DNA of 64,000 nucleotides, from NCBI GenBank assembly GCA_002401155.1, contig NVSG01000001.1, positions 620,001 through 684,000 of the forward strand, read 5' to 3'. Origin of the DNA: Hyphomicrobiales bacterium. GTDB lineage: Bacteria > Pseudomonadota > Alphaproteobacteria > Rhizobiales > Rhizobiaceae. Below the pieces are notes generated by a model that saw only the letters and a program-made list of their open reading frames with translations, did not search any database and had not been told where the DNA came from. Of this stretch, positions 17,330 through 26,680 are shown piece after piece. How positions within the stretch are numbered: position 1 is the first letter of the stretch; each line of letters begins with the position of its first letter. A program made the position numbers and the translations under genes.

Positions 17330-18805
17330 TTATTTTAAAGACAAATCAAACATAGCATCCACATCGAGATGCTGTTCAATCTGTTCAGCAAGTTCATCAA
17401 GCGCCGTTTCAACGCTTTCACGGTAGGAGGAAACCTGAGCACGCCCCCCCAGCCCCTCAAGCAGTTTATGGCGATAGTCATCACTACCAAACAACCCGTG
17501 CAGATAGCATCCACGCACCGTGCCATCGGCAGATACCGCTCCGTCACGACGTCCATCCAGTTTTATCATCGGACGAATACATTCAGGGCCACTCGTTGCC
17601 CCCATATGAATTTCATAGCCGGTTAAAGCCACATCAAATTCAACCGAATCCGGATTAGAATTCCGTGTAACTTTCTCCGGATGCAGAACAGTTTCCACAT
17701 TGAGAAGCCCAAGCCCAGCAATACTGCGTGCCTCCCCTTCCAGCCCATTGGGGTCAGAAATAATTTGACCAAGCATTTGATAGCCACCACAGATGCCAAT
17801 CACTTGCTTACCGTTAGCCGCATGATCCTTGATAGGCTGTTCCCAACCATTGGCTCGCAATTCCAATAAATCAGCGATGGTGGATTTCGAACCGGGCAGA
17901 ATAATCATATCCGCATCAGCAGGAAACGATTCGCCTTTCCGCAAGAAAACCAAATCAACACCGGGTTCCACCCGCAAAGGATCAAAATCATCAAAATTCG
18001 CAATTTTCCCGAGTACAGGAACAACAATCTTCACCCCTGACTTACCTTCGGAAACAAGCCTATCCAGCGCCACAGAATCCTCAGCAGGCAGGCGACGAAC
18101 AGCATCAAGATAAGGCAAAATTCCAAAGGATGGCCATCCGGTATATTTGCTAATCTCCAGCAAACCATCATCAAAAAGCGAGATATCACCACGGAATTTA
18201 TTGATCAAAAATCCGGCAATCATCGCCCGATCAATCTCCGGCAAAATCGTATGGGTGCCAACGATGGAAGCAATCACACCACCACGATCAATATCGCCCA
18301 CCAGCACCACCGGCACATTAGCTTCACAAGCAAAGCCCATATTAGCGATGTCACCAGCACGCAAATTTATCTCGGCAGGCGACCCTGCCCCCTCGACCAG
18401 AACGAGATCGGCATCGTCACTGATTTTTGAAAAACTATCCATCACCGAAGCAAGTAATTGCGGCTTCATCGATTGATATTCACGTGCCTTGGCCGTGCCA
18501 ATCACCTTGCCCTGCACCACCACCTGCGAACCAATCGCCGATTGAGGTTTCAAAAGCACCGGGTTCATATGCACAGAAGCAGGTCGACCACAGGCCAGCG
18601 CCTGCAACCATTGTCCGCGCCCTATCTCCCCGCCATCGCCATATTTATCCGGATCAGCAACGGCAGCGTTATTGGACATATTTTGCGGCTTAAACGGCGC
18701 AACATTGATCCCACGGTTCTTCGCAACACGGCAGAGGCCAGCCACCAATACGGTTTTACCCACATCGGAACCAGTCCCTTGAAACATGATGCATCGCGGT
18801 GCCAC
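17330..18805 (-). CDS. cobQ: Cobyric acid synthase CobQ
   Basis: Glutamine-dependent amidotransferase (491 aa) that amidates four carboxylates of adenosylcobyrinate a,c-diamide. The N-terminal ATPase domain has the 'QGTGSDVGKTVLVAGLCR' P-loop (9-26) and 'FKPQNMSNNA'. The glutaminase domain has the nucleophile Cys-339 in 'GICGGYQMLG' and a late catalytic His in 'CYLHGLFGSD'. The start is a GTG at 18805; the first ATG (18787) would cut into the family N-terminus. It is the last gene of a co-directional run and lies 3 bp after the SDR gene. It is close to, but not clearly under, the cobalamin riboswitch, which points the other way. Confidence 0.96.
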   Translation of the reverse strand: MAPRCIMFQGTGSDVGKTVLVAGLCRVAKNRGINVAPFKPQNMSNNAAVADPDKYGDGGEIGRGQWLQALACGRPASVHMNPVLLKPQSAIGSQVVVQGKVIGTAKAREYQSMKPQLLASVMDSFSKISDDADLVLVEGAGSPAEINLRAGDIANMGFACEANVPVVLVGDIDRGGVIASIVGTHTILPEIDRAMIAGFLINKFRGDISLFDDGLLEISKYTGWPSFGILPYLDAVRRLPAEDSVALDRLVSEGKSGVKIVVPVLGKIANFDDFDPLRVEPGVDLVFLRKGESFPADADMIILPGSKSTIADLLELRANGWEQPIKDHAANGKQVIGICGGYQMLGQIISDPNGLEGEARSIAGLGLLNVETVLHPEKVTRNSNPDSVEFDVALTGYEIHMGATSGPECIRPMIKLDGRRDGAVSADGTVRGCYLHGLFGSDDYRHKLLEGLGGRAQVSSYRESVETALDELAEQIEQHLDVDAMFDLSLK

Positions 18806-18808
18806 AGC

Positions 18809-19579
18809 TTATCTAGGAGCCATTCTAATGGCACCATCAAGACGGATGGTTTCTCCGTTTAACATGCTATTTTCGCAAATATGCACCGCAAGACGGGCAT
18901 ATTCATCAGGCTCACCAAGGCGCGAAGGAAACGGCACCATGGCCGCAAGAGCGGTCTGCACTTCTTCCGGCATGCCTTTCAGCATCGGCGTACCAAACAG
19001 GCCCGGCGCGATGGTCATCACACGCACACCATCGCGAGAAAGATCGCGTGCCATAGGAAGCGTCATGCCAGCCACAGCAGCCTTGGAAGCACCATAGCCA
19101 ATCTGCCCCACCTGTCCGTCAAAGGCTGCGACAGAAGCCGTATTGATAATAACACCGCGCTCACCATCATCATTCTTGGGATCTTGTGTCACCATGCCAG
19201 CAGCGCTTTGACTCGCCACATTAAAGGTGCCAATCAGATTGATGCCAACAATTTTGCCGAACAGCGCAGGATCATGAGCCTTGCCTTCCCGGTCAATCGT
19301 CTTGGCAGCAAAGCCAACACCGGCGCAGTTGACGCAAATGCTTTCCTGCCCGTTGGCAGCGCGAATAACCTCAAAACCTGCCGTGACGGATGCACTATCG
19401 GAAACATCCACCTTGGCAAAAGTCCCGCCGATTTCACCGGCAACACGGTTGCCCGCTTCTTCGTTCAAATCGAATATTCCGACCTTTACACCAGCAGCGG
19501 CCAATGCCCGCGCGGTTGCTTCACCAAGGCCCGAGCCGCCGCCTGTGACGACCGCCGCAAGAGAATTATCCAGTTTCAT
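18809..19579 (-). CDS. SDR-family 3-hydroxyacyl-CoA dehydrogenase
   Basis: Short-chain dehydrogenase of 256 aa. It has the NAD-binding 'VVTGGGSGLGEATARALA' at 10-27, the 'NCAG' motif, a catalytic Ser in 'INTASVAAFDGQ' and the YxxxK pair in 'GYGASKAAV'. The sequence pattern resembles the type II 3-hydroxyacyl-CoA dehydrogenases related to HSD17B10. The ATG at 19579 is one base after the thiolase stop; the frame is open to 19639 but that would overlap thiolase. Pairing with a thiolase suggests beta-oxidation or branched-chain acyl-CoA breakdown. Confidence 0.85.
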   Translation of the reverse strand: MKLDNSLAAVVTGGGSGLGEATARALAAAGVKVGIFDLNEEAGNRVAGEIGGTFAKVDVSDSASVTAGFEVIRAANGQESICVNCAGVGFAAKTIDREGKAHDPALFGKIVGINLIGTFNVASQSAAGMVTQDPKNDDGERGVIINTASVAAFDGQVGQIGYGASKAAVAGMTLPMARDLSRDGVRVMTIAPGLFGTPMLKGMPEEVQTALAAMVPFPSRLGEPDEYARLAVHICENSMLNGETIRLDGAIRMAPR

Positions 19580-19580
19580 A

Positions 19581-20762
19581 TTATACCCTTTCAATTGCGA
19601 TGGCGGTTCCCTCACCGCCACCGATACAAATTGCAGCAATGCCGCGTTTCTTGTCGTAAGTTTCCAGCGCGTTCAAAAGCGTCACGATGATACGCGCGCC
19701 AGACGCCCCCACAGGATGCCCCAGCGCACATGCGCCGCCGTGAACATTCACCAGATCACGCTCTAAACCAAATTCACGCATGAATGCCATCGGCACCACA
19801 GCAAAGGCTTCATTGACCTCCCAAAGGTCCACATCGCCTTTGTCCCAGCCAATTTTCGCCAGCAACTTAGTCGCGGCAGGAACGGGCGCAGTGGTAAACC
19901 AGCCCGGCTCCTGAGCATGGCTCGAATGGCCCAAAATCACAGCACGGATTTCCATCCCCTTTTCCTTGGCAACGCTCTCGCGGGTCAAAACCAAAGCAGC
20001 AGCACCATCGGAAATAGACGAAGCATTGGCAGCGGTTATCGTCCCGTCTTTTTTAAACGCAGGCTTCAATTGCGGAATTTTATCTGGCCGCGCATTGCGC
20101 GGTTGCTCGTCAGAAACAACATCCGTACTACCCTTGCGATTGGTCACAGTCACCATCGAAATTTCATTTTTAAAATGCCCGGCTTCCTCAGCATCCAGTG
20201 CGTTTTTCAACGAACGAAGCGCATATTCATCCTGAGCTTCGCGGGTAAACTGATATTTCTCGGCACAATCCTCAGCAAACGTGCCCATCAAACGCCCCTT
20301 GTCATAGGCATCTTCCAGCCCATCGAGAAACATATGATCGATCACCTGAGCATGCCCAATACGGGCACCATTACGCATTTTATCCAGTAAATATGGCGCA
20401 TTGGTCATGGATTCCATGCCGCCAGCAACAATCACATCACCATTGCCAGCTATAAGCTGATCATGCGCCATCATCACGGTTTTCATGCCCGAACCACACA
20501 TCTTATTCAATGTGGTCGCAGGAACTTCCTTGCCCAAACCACCAGCAAAACCAGCCTGACGCGCCGGAGCTTGCCCAATACCCGCAGGCAATACGCAACC
20601 CATGATGATTTCATCAATATCGGAAGCATCTACCTTGGCAGCAGCGATTGCAGCCTTCACAGCGACACCACCTAGCTCTGGCGCAGTAACAGACGAAAAC
20701 TCGCCCTGAAAACCAGCCATCGGCGTTCTTTGCGCACCTGCGATTACAATTCTATCTGACAT
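19581..20762 (-). CDS. Acetyl-CoA C-acyltransferase (thiolase)
   Basis: Thiolase II-type enzyme (393 aa, normal length). The acyl-accepting Cys-89 is in 'LNKMCGSGMKTVM'. The C-terminal catalytic groups are in 'GGACALGHPVGASGARI' (His) and 'CIGGGEGTAIAIE' (Cys). It condenses or cleaves acyl-CoA. It sits one base before the SDR dehydrogenase and one base after the M3 peptidase gene, so it belongs to the same transcript. Sequence does not settle whether it acts in biosynthesis or degradation; the SDR neighbour favours degradation. Confidence 0.9.
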   Translation of the reverse strand: MSDRIVIAGAQRTPMAGFQGEFSSVTAPELGGVAVKAAIAAAKVDASDIDEIIMGCVLPAGIGQAPARQAGFAGGLGKEVPATTLNKMCGSGMKTVMMAHDQLIAGNGDVIVAGGMESMTNAPYLLDKMRNGARIGHAQVIDHMFLDGLEDAYDKGRLMGTFAEDCAEKYQFTREAQDEYALRSLKNALDAEEAGHFKNEISMVTVTNRKGSTDVVSDEQPRNARPDKIPQLKPAFKKDGTITAANASSISDGAAALVLTRESVAKEKGMEIRAVILGHSSHAQEPGWFTTAPVPAATKLLAKIGWDKGDVDLWEVNEAFAVVPMAFMREFGLERDLVNVHGGACALGHPVGASGARIIVTLLNALETYDKKRGIAAICIGGGEGTAIAIERV

Positions 20763-20763
20763 A

Positions 20764-22821
20764 TTATGCGTCCTTCAAACCACGTTGTTCAAGCAATGCA
20801 TCCGGATTTGGCAGAGAACCACGAAACGCCTTATAGGCATCTTTAGGGTCCATCGAACCACCGGATGAATAAATATAGCGCAGCAATTTAGCCGCCGTCT
20901 CTGCGTCAAATGCGTCACCGGCTTCTTCAAAGGCCCGGAAAGCATCCGCGTCCAAAACCCCGGACCACATGTAAGAATAATAGCCGGCGGAATAACCGTC
21001 ACCCGCAAACACATGGGCAAAATGTGGCGTTGCATGGCGCATGACAATTTCAGATGGCATGCCAAACGCAGCAAGCTTCTCATTTTGAAATGCCATCGGG
21101 TCAACATCACTGGCAGCATTCTCATCCAGTGCATGAAATTCCATATCCACCAATGCGGATGAGGTGAATTCCACATTCTCAAAACCAGAATTGAACGTTT
21201 CAGATTCCAGAACCTTAGCCAGCAAATCTTCCGGCAACGGCTCGCCAGTATCATGACGAACCGCATATTTGGTAAGAATTTCCGGCACGGTCAGCCAATG
21301 TTCAAACAATTGCGAAGGCAATTCCACAAAATCTCGCGCCACCGAAGTGCCGGAAACCGAAGGATAGGTCACATTGGAGAGCATCCCGTGCAAGGCATGG
21401 CCAAATTCATGGAACAGGGTTTTAGCATCCGTCATGCTGATCAACACCGGCTCACCTTCCGGTGCCTGCGCAAAATTCATCGTATTGAGGATAATCGGGA
21501 TCGCCCCTTCACCCAATTTATGTTGATGCTCCAATCCGCTCATCCATGCGCCGGAACGCTTGGAACTGCGAGCAAAATAGTCTGCAAGGAAAATAGCAAT
21601 TTGCTTGCCATCAGCGTTGAACACTTCAAACACCCGAACATTCTCATGATAAGCAGCAACGCCAAAATGCTCTTTGAACGTGATGCCAAACAATCGGCCA
21701 GCCGTATCAAAAGCTGCATCCACCATCTTATCCAATTGGAAATAGGCTTTCACCTCAGCCTCATTGTAGGAATAACGCTCGGTGCGTAATTTCTCAGAAT
21801 AATAGCGCCAATCCCATGGAGCAACCGAATGGTTTTTGCCCTCGCCAGCAATCAGTTTAGCTAAATCCTCAGCTTCAACTGCCGCTTTGGCCTTGGCTTT
21901 TTTCCAGACCGTTTGCAGAAGTTCGGAGACGTTTTCGGTGGTCTTTGCCATCGTATCATCAAGCTTGAATGCCGCAAAACTCTCGTAACCCAACAATGCA
22001 GCCTTTTCAGCGCGAAGTTTCACAGTCTCACGCACAATCGGGCGGTTATCCTTGTCGCCTTCATGTTCACCGCGCGCCACCCATGCCTTGAATGTTTCTT
22101 CCCGTAATTCCCGATTAGACGAAAATGCAAGAAACGGCTCAATGATCGAGCGTGAAAGCGTCACCGCATGTTTGCCCTTATGCCCCTTCTCCTCAGCCGC
22201 CATCGCCATATTAGCCAGCAGAAAATCAGGCAGACCCGCGAGCTTGTCTTCATCTTCAATAATCAGCGAATAACCACTCTCATCGGCCAACATGTTCTGG
22301 GCAAAATTCGTGCCGAGCATCGCAAGCCGTTGATTAACTTCGGCAAGGCGTTTCTGCTTCTCGCCTTCAAGCTTCGCACCTGAACGGGCAAAGCCTTTCC
22401 AGGTTTTTTCAAGAACACGCAAAGCTTCAGGGCTTAGGCCAAGACTGTCACGCTGTTCATAAACCGCATCAATTCGGCTGAACAATTTGGCATTCATAGT
22501 AATTTTAGACTGATGCTCGGCCATTTCAGGAGCCAGTTTACGCTCCAGCGCCTGCAATGTGTCATTGGTGCAAGAGCCGGTTAAATTCCAGAAAATCGCA
22601 GAAACTTTCGAAAGTTCATCGCCACACAATTCCAGCGCTTCAATCACATTTTCAAATGTCGGCGCATCCGTATTATTGGCAATCGCATCGATCTCTGCCA
22701 GATGACGCGGCAAAGCATATTCAAATGCCGCGTCGAAATCATCATCGGTAAATTTATCATATTCCGGCAACCCCAAAGGTCCGTTCCAGTTGAACAAAGT
22801 CGGGTTTATATCATCAGTCAT
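20764..22821 (-). CDS. dcp: M3-family oligopeptidase / peptidyl-dipeptidase
   Basis: Zinc metallopeptidase of 685 aa, cytoplasmic (no signal peptide). The zinc site 'LFHEFGHALHGMLS' lies around residue 470, and the downstream glutamate ligand is in the 'FVELPSQLFEHW' segment. The C-terminal 'FAGDGYSAGYYSYMWSGVLDADAF' block is typical of the Dcp/oligopeptidase A group. It breaks down short peptides. It overlaps the end of the glycerate kinase gene by 8 bp. I give dcp as the likely member; oligopeptidase A (prlC) is the alternative. Confidence 0.88.
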   Translation of the reverse strand: MTDDINPTLFNWNGPLGLPEYDKFTDDDFDAAFEYALPRHLAEIDAIANNTDAPTFENVIEALELCGDELSKVSAIFWNLTGSCTNDTLQALERKLAPEMAEHQSKITMNAKLFSRIDAVYEQRDSLGLSPEALRVLEKTWKGFARSGAKLEGEKQKRLAEVNQRLAMLGTNFAQNMLADESGYSLIIEDEDKLAGLPDFLLANMAMAAEEKGHKGKHAVTLSRSIIEPFLAFSSNRELREETFKAWVARGEHEGDKDNRPIVRETVKLRAEKAALLGYESFAAFKLDDTMAKTTENVSELLQTVWKKAKAKAAVEAEDLAKLIAGEGKNHSVAPWDWRYYSEKLRTERYSYNEAEVKAYFQLDKMVDAAFDTAGRLFGITFKEHFGVAAYHENVRVFEVFNADGKQIAIFLADYFARSSKRSGAWMSGLEHQHKLGEGAIPIILNTMNFAQAPEGEPVLISMTDAKTLFHEFGHALHGMLSNVTYPSVSGTSVARDFVELPSQLFEHWLTVPEILTKYAVRHDTGEPLPEDLLAKVLESETFNSGFENVEFTSSALVDMEFHALDENAASDVDPMAFQNEKLAAFGMPSEIVMRHATPHFAHVFAGDGYSAGYYSYMWSGVLDADAFRAFEEAGDAFDAETAAKLLRYIYSSGGSMDPKDAYKAFRGSLPNPDALLEQRGLKDA

Positions 22822-24100
22822 TTTTGTTTCCTGTAATCAAAATTGCACGAAAATCATTCACATTGGTTCCGGTCGGTCCACAGACGAATAACTCGTCGAC
22901 AGCATCAAACGCCGACCACGCATCATTATTGGCAAGCAGCGCGGCTGGATCAATTCCCGCCTCACGCATTTGGGTAATCGTCGTACCATCACCAAAGGCA
23001 CCTGCATTATCCTGACTGCCATCAATGCCGTCGGTATCAGCCGACAATGCATAGATATTATCAAACCCGTCAATTTCCAGAGCCAATGAGAGCAGAAATT
23101 CAGAATTCGGGCCACCCTTGCCGTTCCCGTTAAGGGTAACCGTTGTCTCTCCGCCAGAAAGCATCAATATCGGCTTTTTAAATGGCTGATCCATCACCAG
23201 AATTTCCCGTGCCATCGCGCCGTGCATACGGGCAATTTCGCGTGTTTCGCCCTCCACGGAATCCGAGAGGATGACAGCCGGAACACCTTTTTCCCGCGAA
23301 AGTTCCGCCGCCGCATGCAAGGATACACGTGCAGAAGCAATGATGTGATATTCGTTGCGGCTAAGCTTGGCATCATCTGGACGCGGAGCATCCGAAGCAT
23401 CGTGGTTCAAATGATCAATGATTGATTGCGGCAATGCCATTTTATATCGCGCCACGATATCACGCGCCTCAGCCAACGTCCCCATATCAGGCACAGTCGG
23501 GCCGGAAGCCACATGGGCAGGATTATCGCCGGGAATATCAGACACAATCAACGATAGCACCTTCGCAGGATAAGCCTGCATGGCAAGCCGCCCGCCTTTG
23601 ATACGAGACACTTGTTTACGCACGCAATTCATTGCGGAGATGGGAGCACCCGAAGCAAGCAACACTTCATTTAGCGCAATCTCATCTCCAAGACTTACGC
23701 CCTCAGGCGGAGCAGGCAGAAGCGCTGAGCCTCCTCCAGAAATCACCGCAATCACGAGGTCGTCTTCGCTGAGGTTTGAAACCGTTTCTAAAATTCTATT
23801 CGATGCCACTAGCCCAGCAGCATCAGGAACCGGGTGCGAAGCTTCAATAATTTCAACATTTTTACATTCCACACCAAAGCCGTAGCGCGTCACTACAAGC
23901 CCTTCGACAGCACCGTGACCAGCCTCTTCCCATGCACTTTCAAACGCCGCAGCAATCTGCGCTGAAGCTTTACCAGCACCAACAATAATCAACCGTCCTT
24001 TAGGAGGTTCTGGCAAGAACGAGGTAATGTTACGCGCCGGATCGGCAGCTTCCACCGCTGCTTCGAATAGGCTTTGTAAAAATGCTTTTGGGTTTTCCAT
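22814..24100 (-). CDS. gckA: Glycerate 2-kinase (class II, MOFRL family)
   Basis: Protein of 428 aa with the DUF4147 N-terminal and MOFRL C-terminal domains found in GckA/TtuD proteins, often mis-annotated as hydroxypyruvate reductases. Visible blocks are 'LIIVGAGKASAQIAAAFE', 'ISGGGSALLPAPPEGVSL', 'KGGRLA' and the C-terminal 'ALSADTDGIDGSQDNAGAF'. It phosphorylates D-glycerate to 2-phosphoglycerate, feeding glyoxylate or sugar-acid breakdown into glycolysis. It begins directly after the znuB stop and overlaps the M3 peptidase gene. Confidence 0.88.
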   Translation of the reverse strand: MENPKAFLQSLFEAAVEAADPARNITSFLPEPPKGRLIIVGAGKASAQIAAAFESAWEEAGHGAVEGLVVTRYGFGVECKNVEIIEASHPVPDAAGLVASNRILETVSNLSEDDLVIAVISGGGSALLPAPPEGVSLGDEIALNEVLLASGAPISAMNCVRKQVSRIKGGRLAMQAYPAKVLSLIVSDIPGDNPAHVASGPTVPDMGTLAEARDIVARYKMALPQSIIDHLNHDASDAPRPDDAKLSRNEYHIIASARVSLHAAAELSREKGVPAVILSDSVEGETREIARMHGAMAREILVMDQPFKKPILMLSGGETTVTLNGNGKGGPNSEFLLSLALEIDGFDNIYALSADTDGIDGSQDNAGAFGDGTTITQMREAGIDPAALLANNDAWSAFDAVDELFVCGPTGTNVNDFRAILITGNKND

Positions 24101-24901
24101 TTAGCTCTTATTCTTCGCATTCATTGAAATCAGATGGGAAATTATGAACAGCGCCAGCGCCGCCACCACGATAGACGGCCCTGTTGGCGTGTCGAATTCA
24201 TAAGAAGAAAACAAACCACCGCATACCGATACGACACCAATCAACGAAGCAGCAACGGCCATTTGCTCTGGAGAGCCTATCAACCGACGCGCGGTTGCTG
24301 CCGGGATAATCAACAAGGATGTAATCAACAATATGCCGACAATTTTGATCGCAATCGCGATTAACAATGCCATCAACATCAAGAACCCGGCCCGTGCAAT
24401 TTCAGGCTTCATACCTTCCGCAATGGCCATTTCTTCATTGACGGTTGATGCTAGCAAGGGGCGCCATAACCAGATAATACCCACCATCACCAAGCTGCCT
24501 GCACCATAAATCATGTACAAATCAAACTTGGTCACCGAAAGAATATCGCCAGTCAAAAGATGCATCAAATCAAAGTTCAGCGAAGTCATCAGCGCCATGA
24601 TCACCAGCCCAATCGCCAACGTCGAATGAGATAACACTCCAAGCAGCGCATCGCGTGGCAATCTCCCATCGCGTTCGAGAAACAACAAGATCAGCGCGAT
24701 CACCACCCCGACAATCAATACGCTTAACTCAATATTTATCCCGAAAAAATACCCCAGCGCCACACCGAGCAAAGCCGAGTGCGCCATGGTGTCGCCGAAA
24801 TAGGCCATGCGCCGCCATACAACGAAACATCCCAACGGCCCGGCAATAATCGCAATTCCAATACCGGCCAAAATCGCACGAACAAAAAAATCATCAATCA
24901 T
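24101..24901 (-). CDS. znuB: Zinc ABC transporter permease ZnuB
   Basis: Integral membrane permease (266 aa from the chosen start) with eight or so hydrophobic segments. It carries the family motif 'RRMAYFGDTMAHSALLGVALG' near the N-terminus and 'LLIIPAATARRL' later. It forms the channel of the ZnuABC zinc importer. I chose the ATG at 24901 because it overlaps the znuC end by 8 bp and starts 'MIDDFFVRAIL'; an ATG at 24916 would add five residues. Its ATPase is upstream and its binding protein is divergent. Confidence 0.93.
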   Translation of the reverse strand: MIDDFFVRAILAGIGIAIIAGPLGCFVVWRRMAYFGDTMAHSALLGVALGYFFGINIELSVLIVGVVIALILLFLERDGRLPRDALLGVLSHSTLAIGLVIMALMTSLNFDLMHLLTGDILSVTKFDLYMIYGAGSLVMVGIIWLWRPLLASTVNEEMAIAEGMKPEIARAGFLMLMALLIAIAIKIVGILLITSLLIIPAATARRLIGSPEQMAVAASLIGVVSVCGGLFSSYEFDTPTGPSIVVAALALFIISHLISMNAKNKS

Positions 24902-25757
24902 GGTGGTGCCCGTCATCCGGGTGACAGTGGTCGGTAATAGAACCGTCCGAATGCTTCACCTTGCCATCGGGCAGATGAGTGTGATCGTGATGATGCTGAT
25001 AAACCGCCAACCCTTCGACAGCGCGGGCACCGAATAATTCTCGATATTCAGCACTCTCGCTCACCGCCTGCGGGCTGCCAGTACAACAAACATGACCATT
25101 GAGACAAATCACAACATCCGTTTCAGCCATCACCAAATGCAAATCATGGGAAATCAGCAAGACACCACATTGGGTCTGATTGCGAATATCCTTGATCAAA
25201 TCATAAAGCGCAATCTCGCCGGAAAAATCGACCCCTTGCGCTGGTTCATCAAGCACCAACAAATCAGGCTTGCGCAACATCGCCCTTGCCATCATCACAC
25301 GCTGGAATTCACCACCGGAGAGTGACTGCACTCTGGATTGGGCATGTTGACTAACGCCGACCATTTCCAGCGCCTCTGCAATTTCATGTTTTTTATGATG
25401 CGCGGTGAGGTTAAGCAGCCGCGTTACTGTGAGCGGCAATGTGGCTTCAATATCAAATTTCTGCGGCACATAACCAACGCGCAACCTCGGATCGCGCTGC
25501 ACACTTCCCTCATCCGGCTTGATAATCCCCAAGGCGACTTTTGCCGACGTACTTTTACCGGAACCATTTGGCCCCACCAGCGTCACGATTTCGCCGCGCC
25601 GAACCTTGATATCTATGCCGCGAATAAGCCAGCGCCCATCGCGGTTCACCCCCACATTATGCAAGGCAACCAGCAATTGGTCATCGCTATTTGGTGAAGG
25701 AGCACTTGTTGACAATCGAGCAGCTTTCAGATCATGAGTGGGGATTATAACTAACAT
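24894..25757 (-). CDS. znuC: Zinc ABC transporter ATPase ZnuC
   Basis: ABC ATPase (287 aa) with Walker A 'LVGPNGSGKSTSAK', signature 'LSGGEFQRVMMARA' and Walker B 'DLLVLDEPAQGVDF'. The C-terminus is unusually rich in histidine ('HHHDHTH', '...HCHPDDGHHHD'), which could bind zinc in the cytoplasm. The start at 25757 (ATG) is preceded by a strong AGGGAGG site. The frame is open to a GTG at 25814, but that stretch only translates the intergenic tandem repeat. It is the first gene of the long run ending in cobQ. Confidence 0.93.
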   Translation of the reverse strand: MLVIIPTHDLKAARLSTSAPSPNSDDQLLVALHNVGVNRDGRWLIRGIDIKVRRGEIVTLVGPNGSGKSTSAKVALGIIKPDEGSVQRDPRLRVGYVPQKFDIEATLPLTVTRLLNLTAHHKKHEIAEALEMVGVSQHAQSRVQSLSGGEFQRVMMARAMLRKPDLLVLDEPAQGVDFSGEIALYDLIKDIRNQTQCGVLLISHDLHLVMAETDVVICLNGHVCCTGSPQAVSESAEYRELFGARAVEGLAVYQHHHDHTHLPDGKVKHSDGSITDHCHPDDGHHHD

Positions 25758-25772
25758 AATTCCCTCCCTTAG

Positions 25773-25816
25773 CCAGCAAAATGTCTGCACATTGCCAGCA
25801 AAATATTTGCACATTG
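25773..25816. repeat. Tandem 22-bp repeat between znuC and znuA
   Basis: Two head-to-tail copies of a 22-bp unit, 25773-25794 and 25795-25816, differing at two positions. Each runs from CCAGCAAAAT to TTG or CTG followed by CACATTG. The second contains a near-palindromic GCAAAATATTTGC core. It fills most of the 75 bp between the divergent znu genes. It may be a double operator, for example for Zur, but it does not look like the usual alphaproteobacterial Zur palindrome. Confidence 0.85.
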
Positions 25817-25832
25817 ATAGTGATTAAAACAC

Positions 25833-26678
25833 GTGACGTTTAAAATTTTCTCCCGGTTCACCTTAACTGCAATTGTCATGTTGGCTCTTCCCTATGGCAA
25901 AGCCGTGGCCAACGACATCAGCGTATCAACCAAACCACTTCATTCTCTGGTCGCAAGCATTACCGGCAAAAACGCTTCCCCCATGCTAATAATTGACGGC
26001 ATCACATCCATCCATCATATGAGCTTGAAGCCTTCGACCATTCGCAAACTTCACAGGGCCAACGCCGTTTTATGGATGGGAGCAGATATCGAACCTTACA
26101 TCGAAAACGCTCTGGACTCCGTGCCCAACACCACTCAAATTCACGATCTGAGTTCGCATCTCATCAAACAAAACGTCTATTGGTGGACCAATCCCCAACA
26201 GGCAATCGCCTTGATCTCTCCGCTAACCGAACTGATCATCGCAACCGACCCGGAAAACAAATCCAACTATCAAAAAAATGCCGAAAACCTTGTCCAACAA
26301 TTAAAAACCATGAACTCGGAAATCAAGGCGTCCCTGTCTCCTTTTTCAAACGCACATTTCATGACGCTGCACGATACCTATCGCGGATTCAATTCCAATT
26401 TTGGTTTGAAAGAGGGGAATGCTATTGAACAAAACGGCACGGTGGGCGCAAAAACCCTTGTTAAATTGCGCAAAGAGATCAAGCAGACGGACATTCCTTG
26501 CGTCTTTGGAGAGGCCGGCGAAAATTCGGCCATCCTCGGCACCTTGATAGAAGGCACGACAGCAAAACTTGGAACCCTCGATGCAATGGGAAACAATCTG
26601 GCGGCCGGTTCCATGTTTTACGAGAACCTCATCCGCCAGATCGCTGATACTTATTTAGCGTGCTTTAGCGCTAAGTAA
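25833..26678 (+). CDS. znuA: Zinc ABC transporter substrate-binding protein ZnuA
   Basis: Periplasmic zinc-binding protein (281 aa) with a signal peptide ending around 'KAVA' (residues 22-26). Metal-site elements are 'SIHHMSLKPS' (His-61/62) and 'MTLHDTYRGF' (His-180), plus the late 'TLDAMGNNLAAG' region that gives the acidic ligand. The second histidine, normally in a 'D.H.W' segment, seems replaced: the equivalent stretch reads 'VYWWTNPQQA'. The usual histidine-rich loop is also missing. The start is a GTG at 25833. It is divergent from znuCB. Confidence 0.85.
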   Translation: MTFKIFSRFTLTAIVMLALPYGKAVANDISVSTKPLHSLVASITGKNASPMLIIDGITSIHHMSLKPSTIRKLHRANAVLWMGADIEPYIENALDSVPNTTQIHDLSSHLIKQNVYWWTNPQQAIALISPLTELIIATDPENKSNYQKNAENLVQQLKTMNSEIKASLSPFSNAHFMTLHDTYRGFNSNFGLKEGNAIEQNGTVGAKTLVKLRKEIKQTDIPCVFGEAGENSAILGTLIEGTTAKLGTLDAMGNNLAAGSMFYENLIRQIADTYLACFSAK

Positions 26679-26680
26679 CC

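Noticed and set aside
25758-25814. Longer ZnuC start at 25814 (GTG)
   Set aside because: The added residues only translate the tandem DNA repeat, and a strong ribosome binding site precedes the ATG at 25757.
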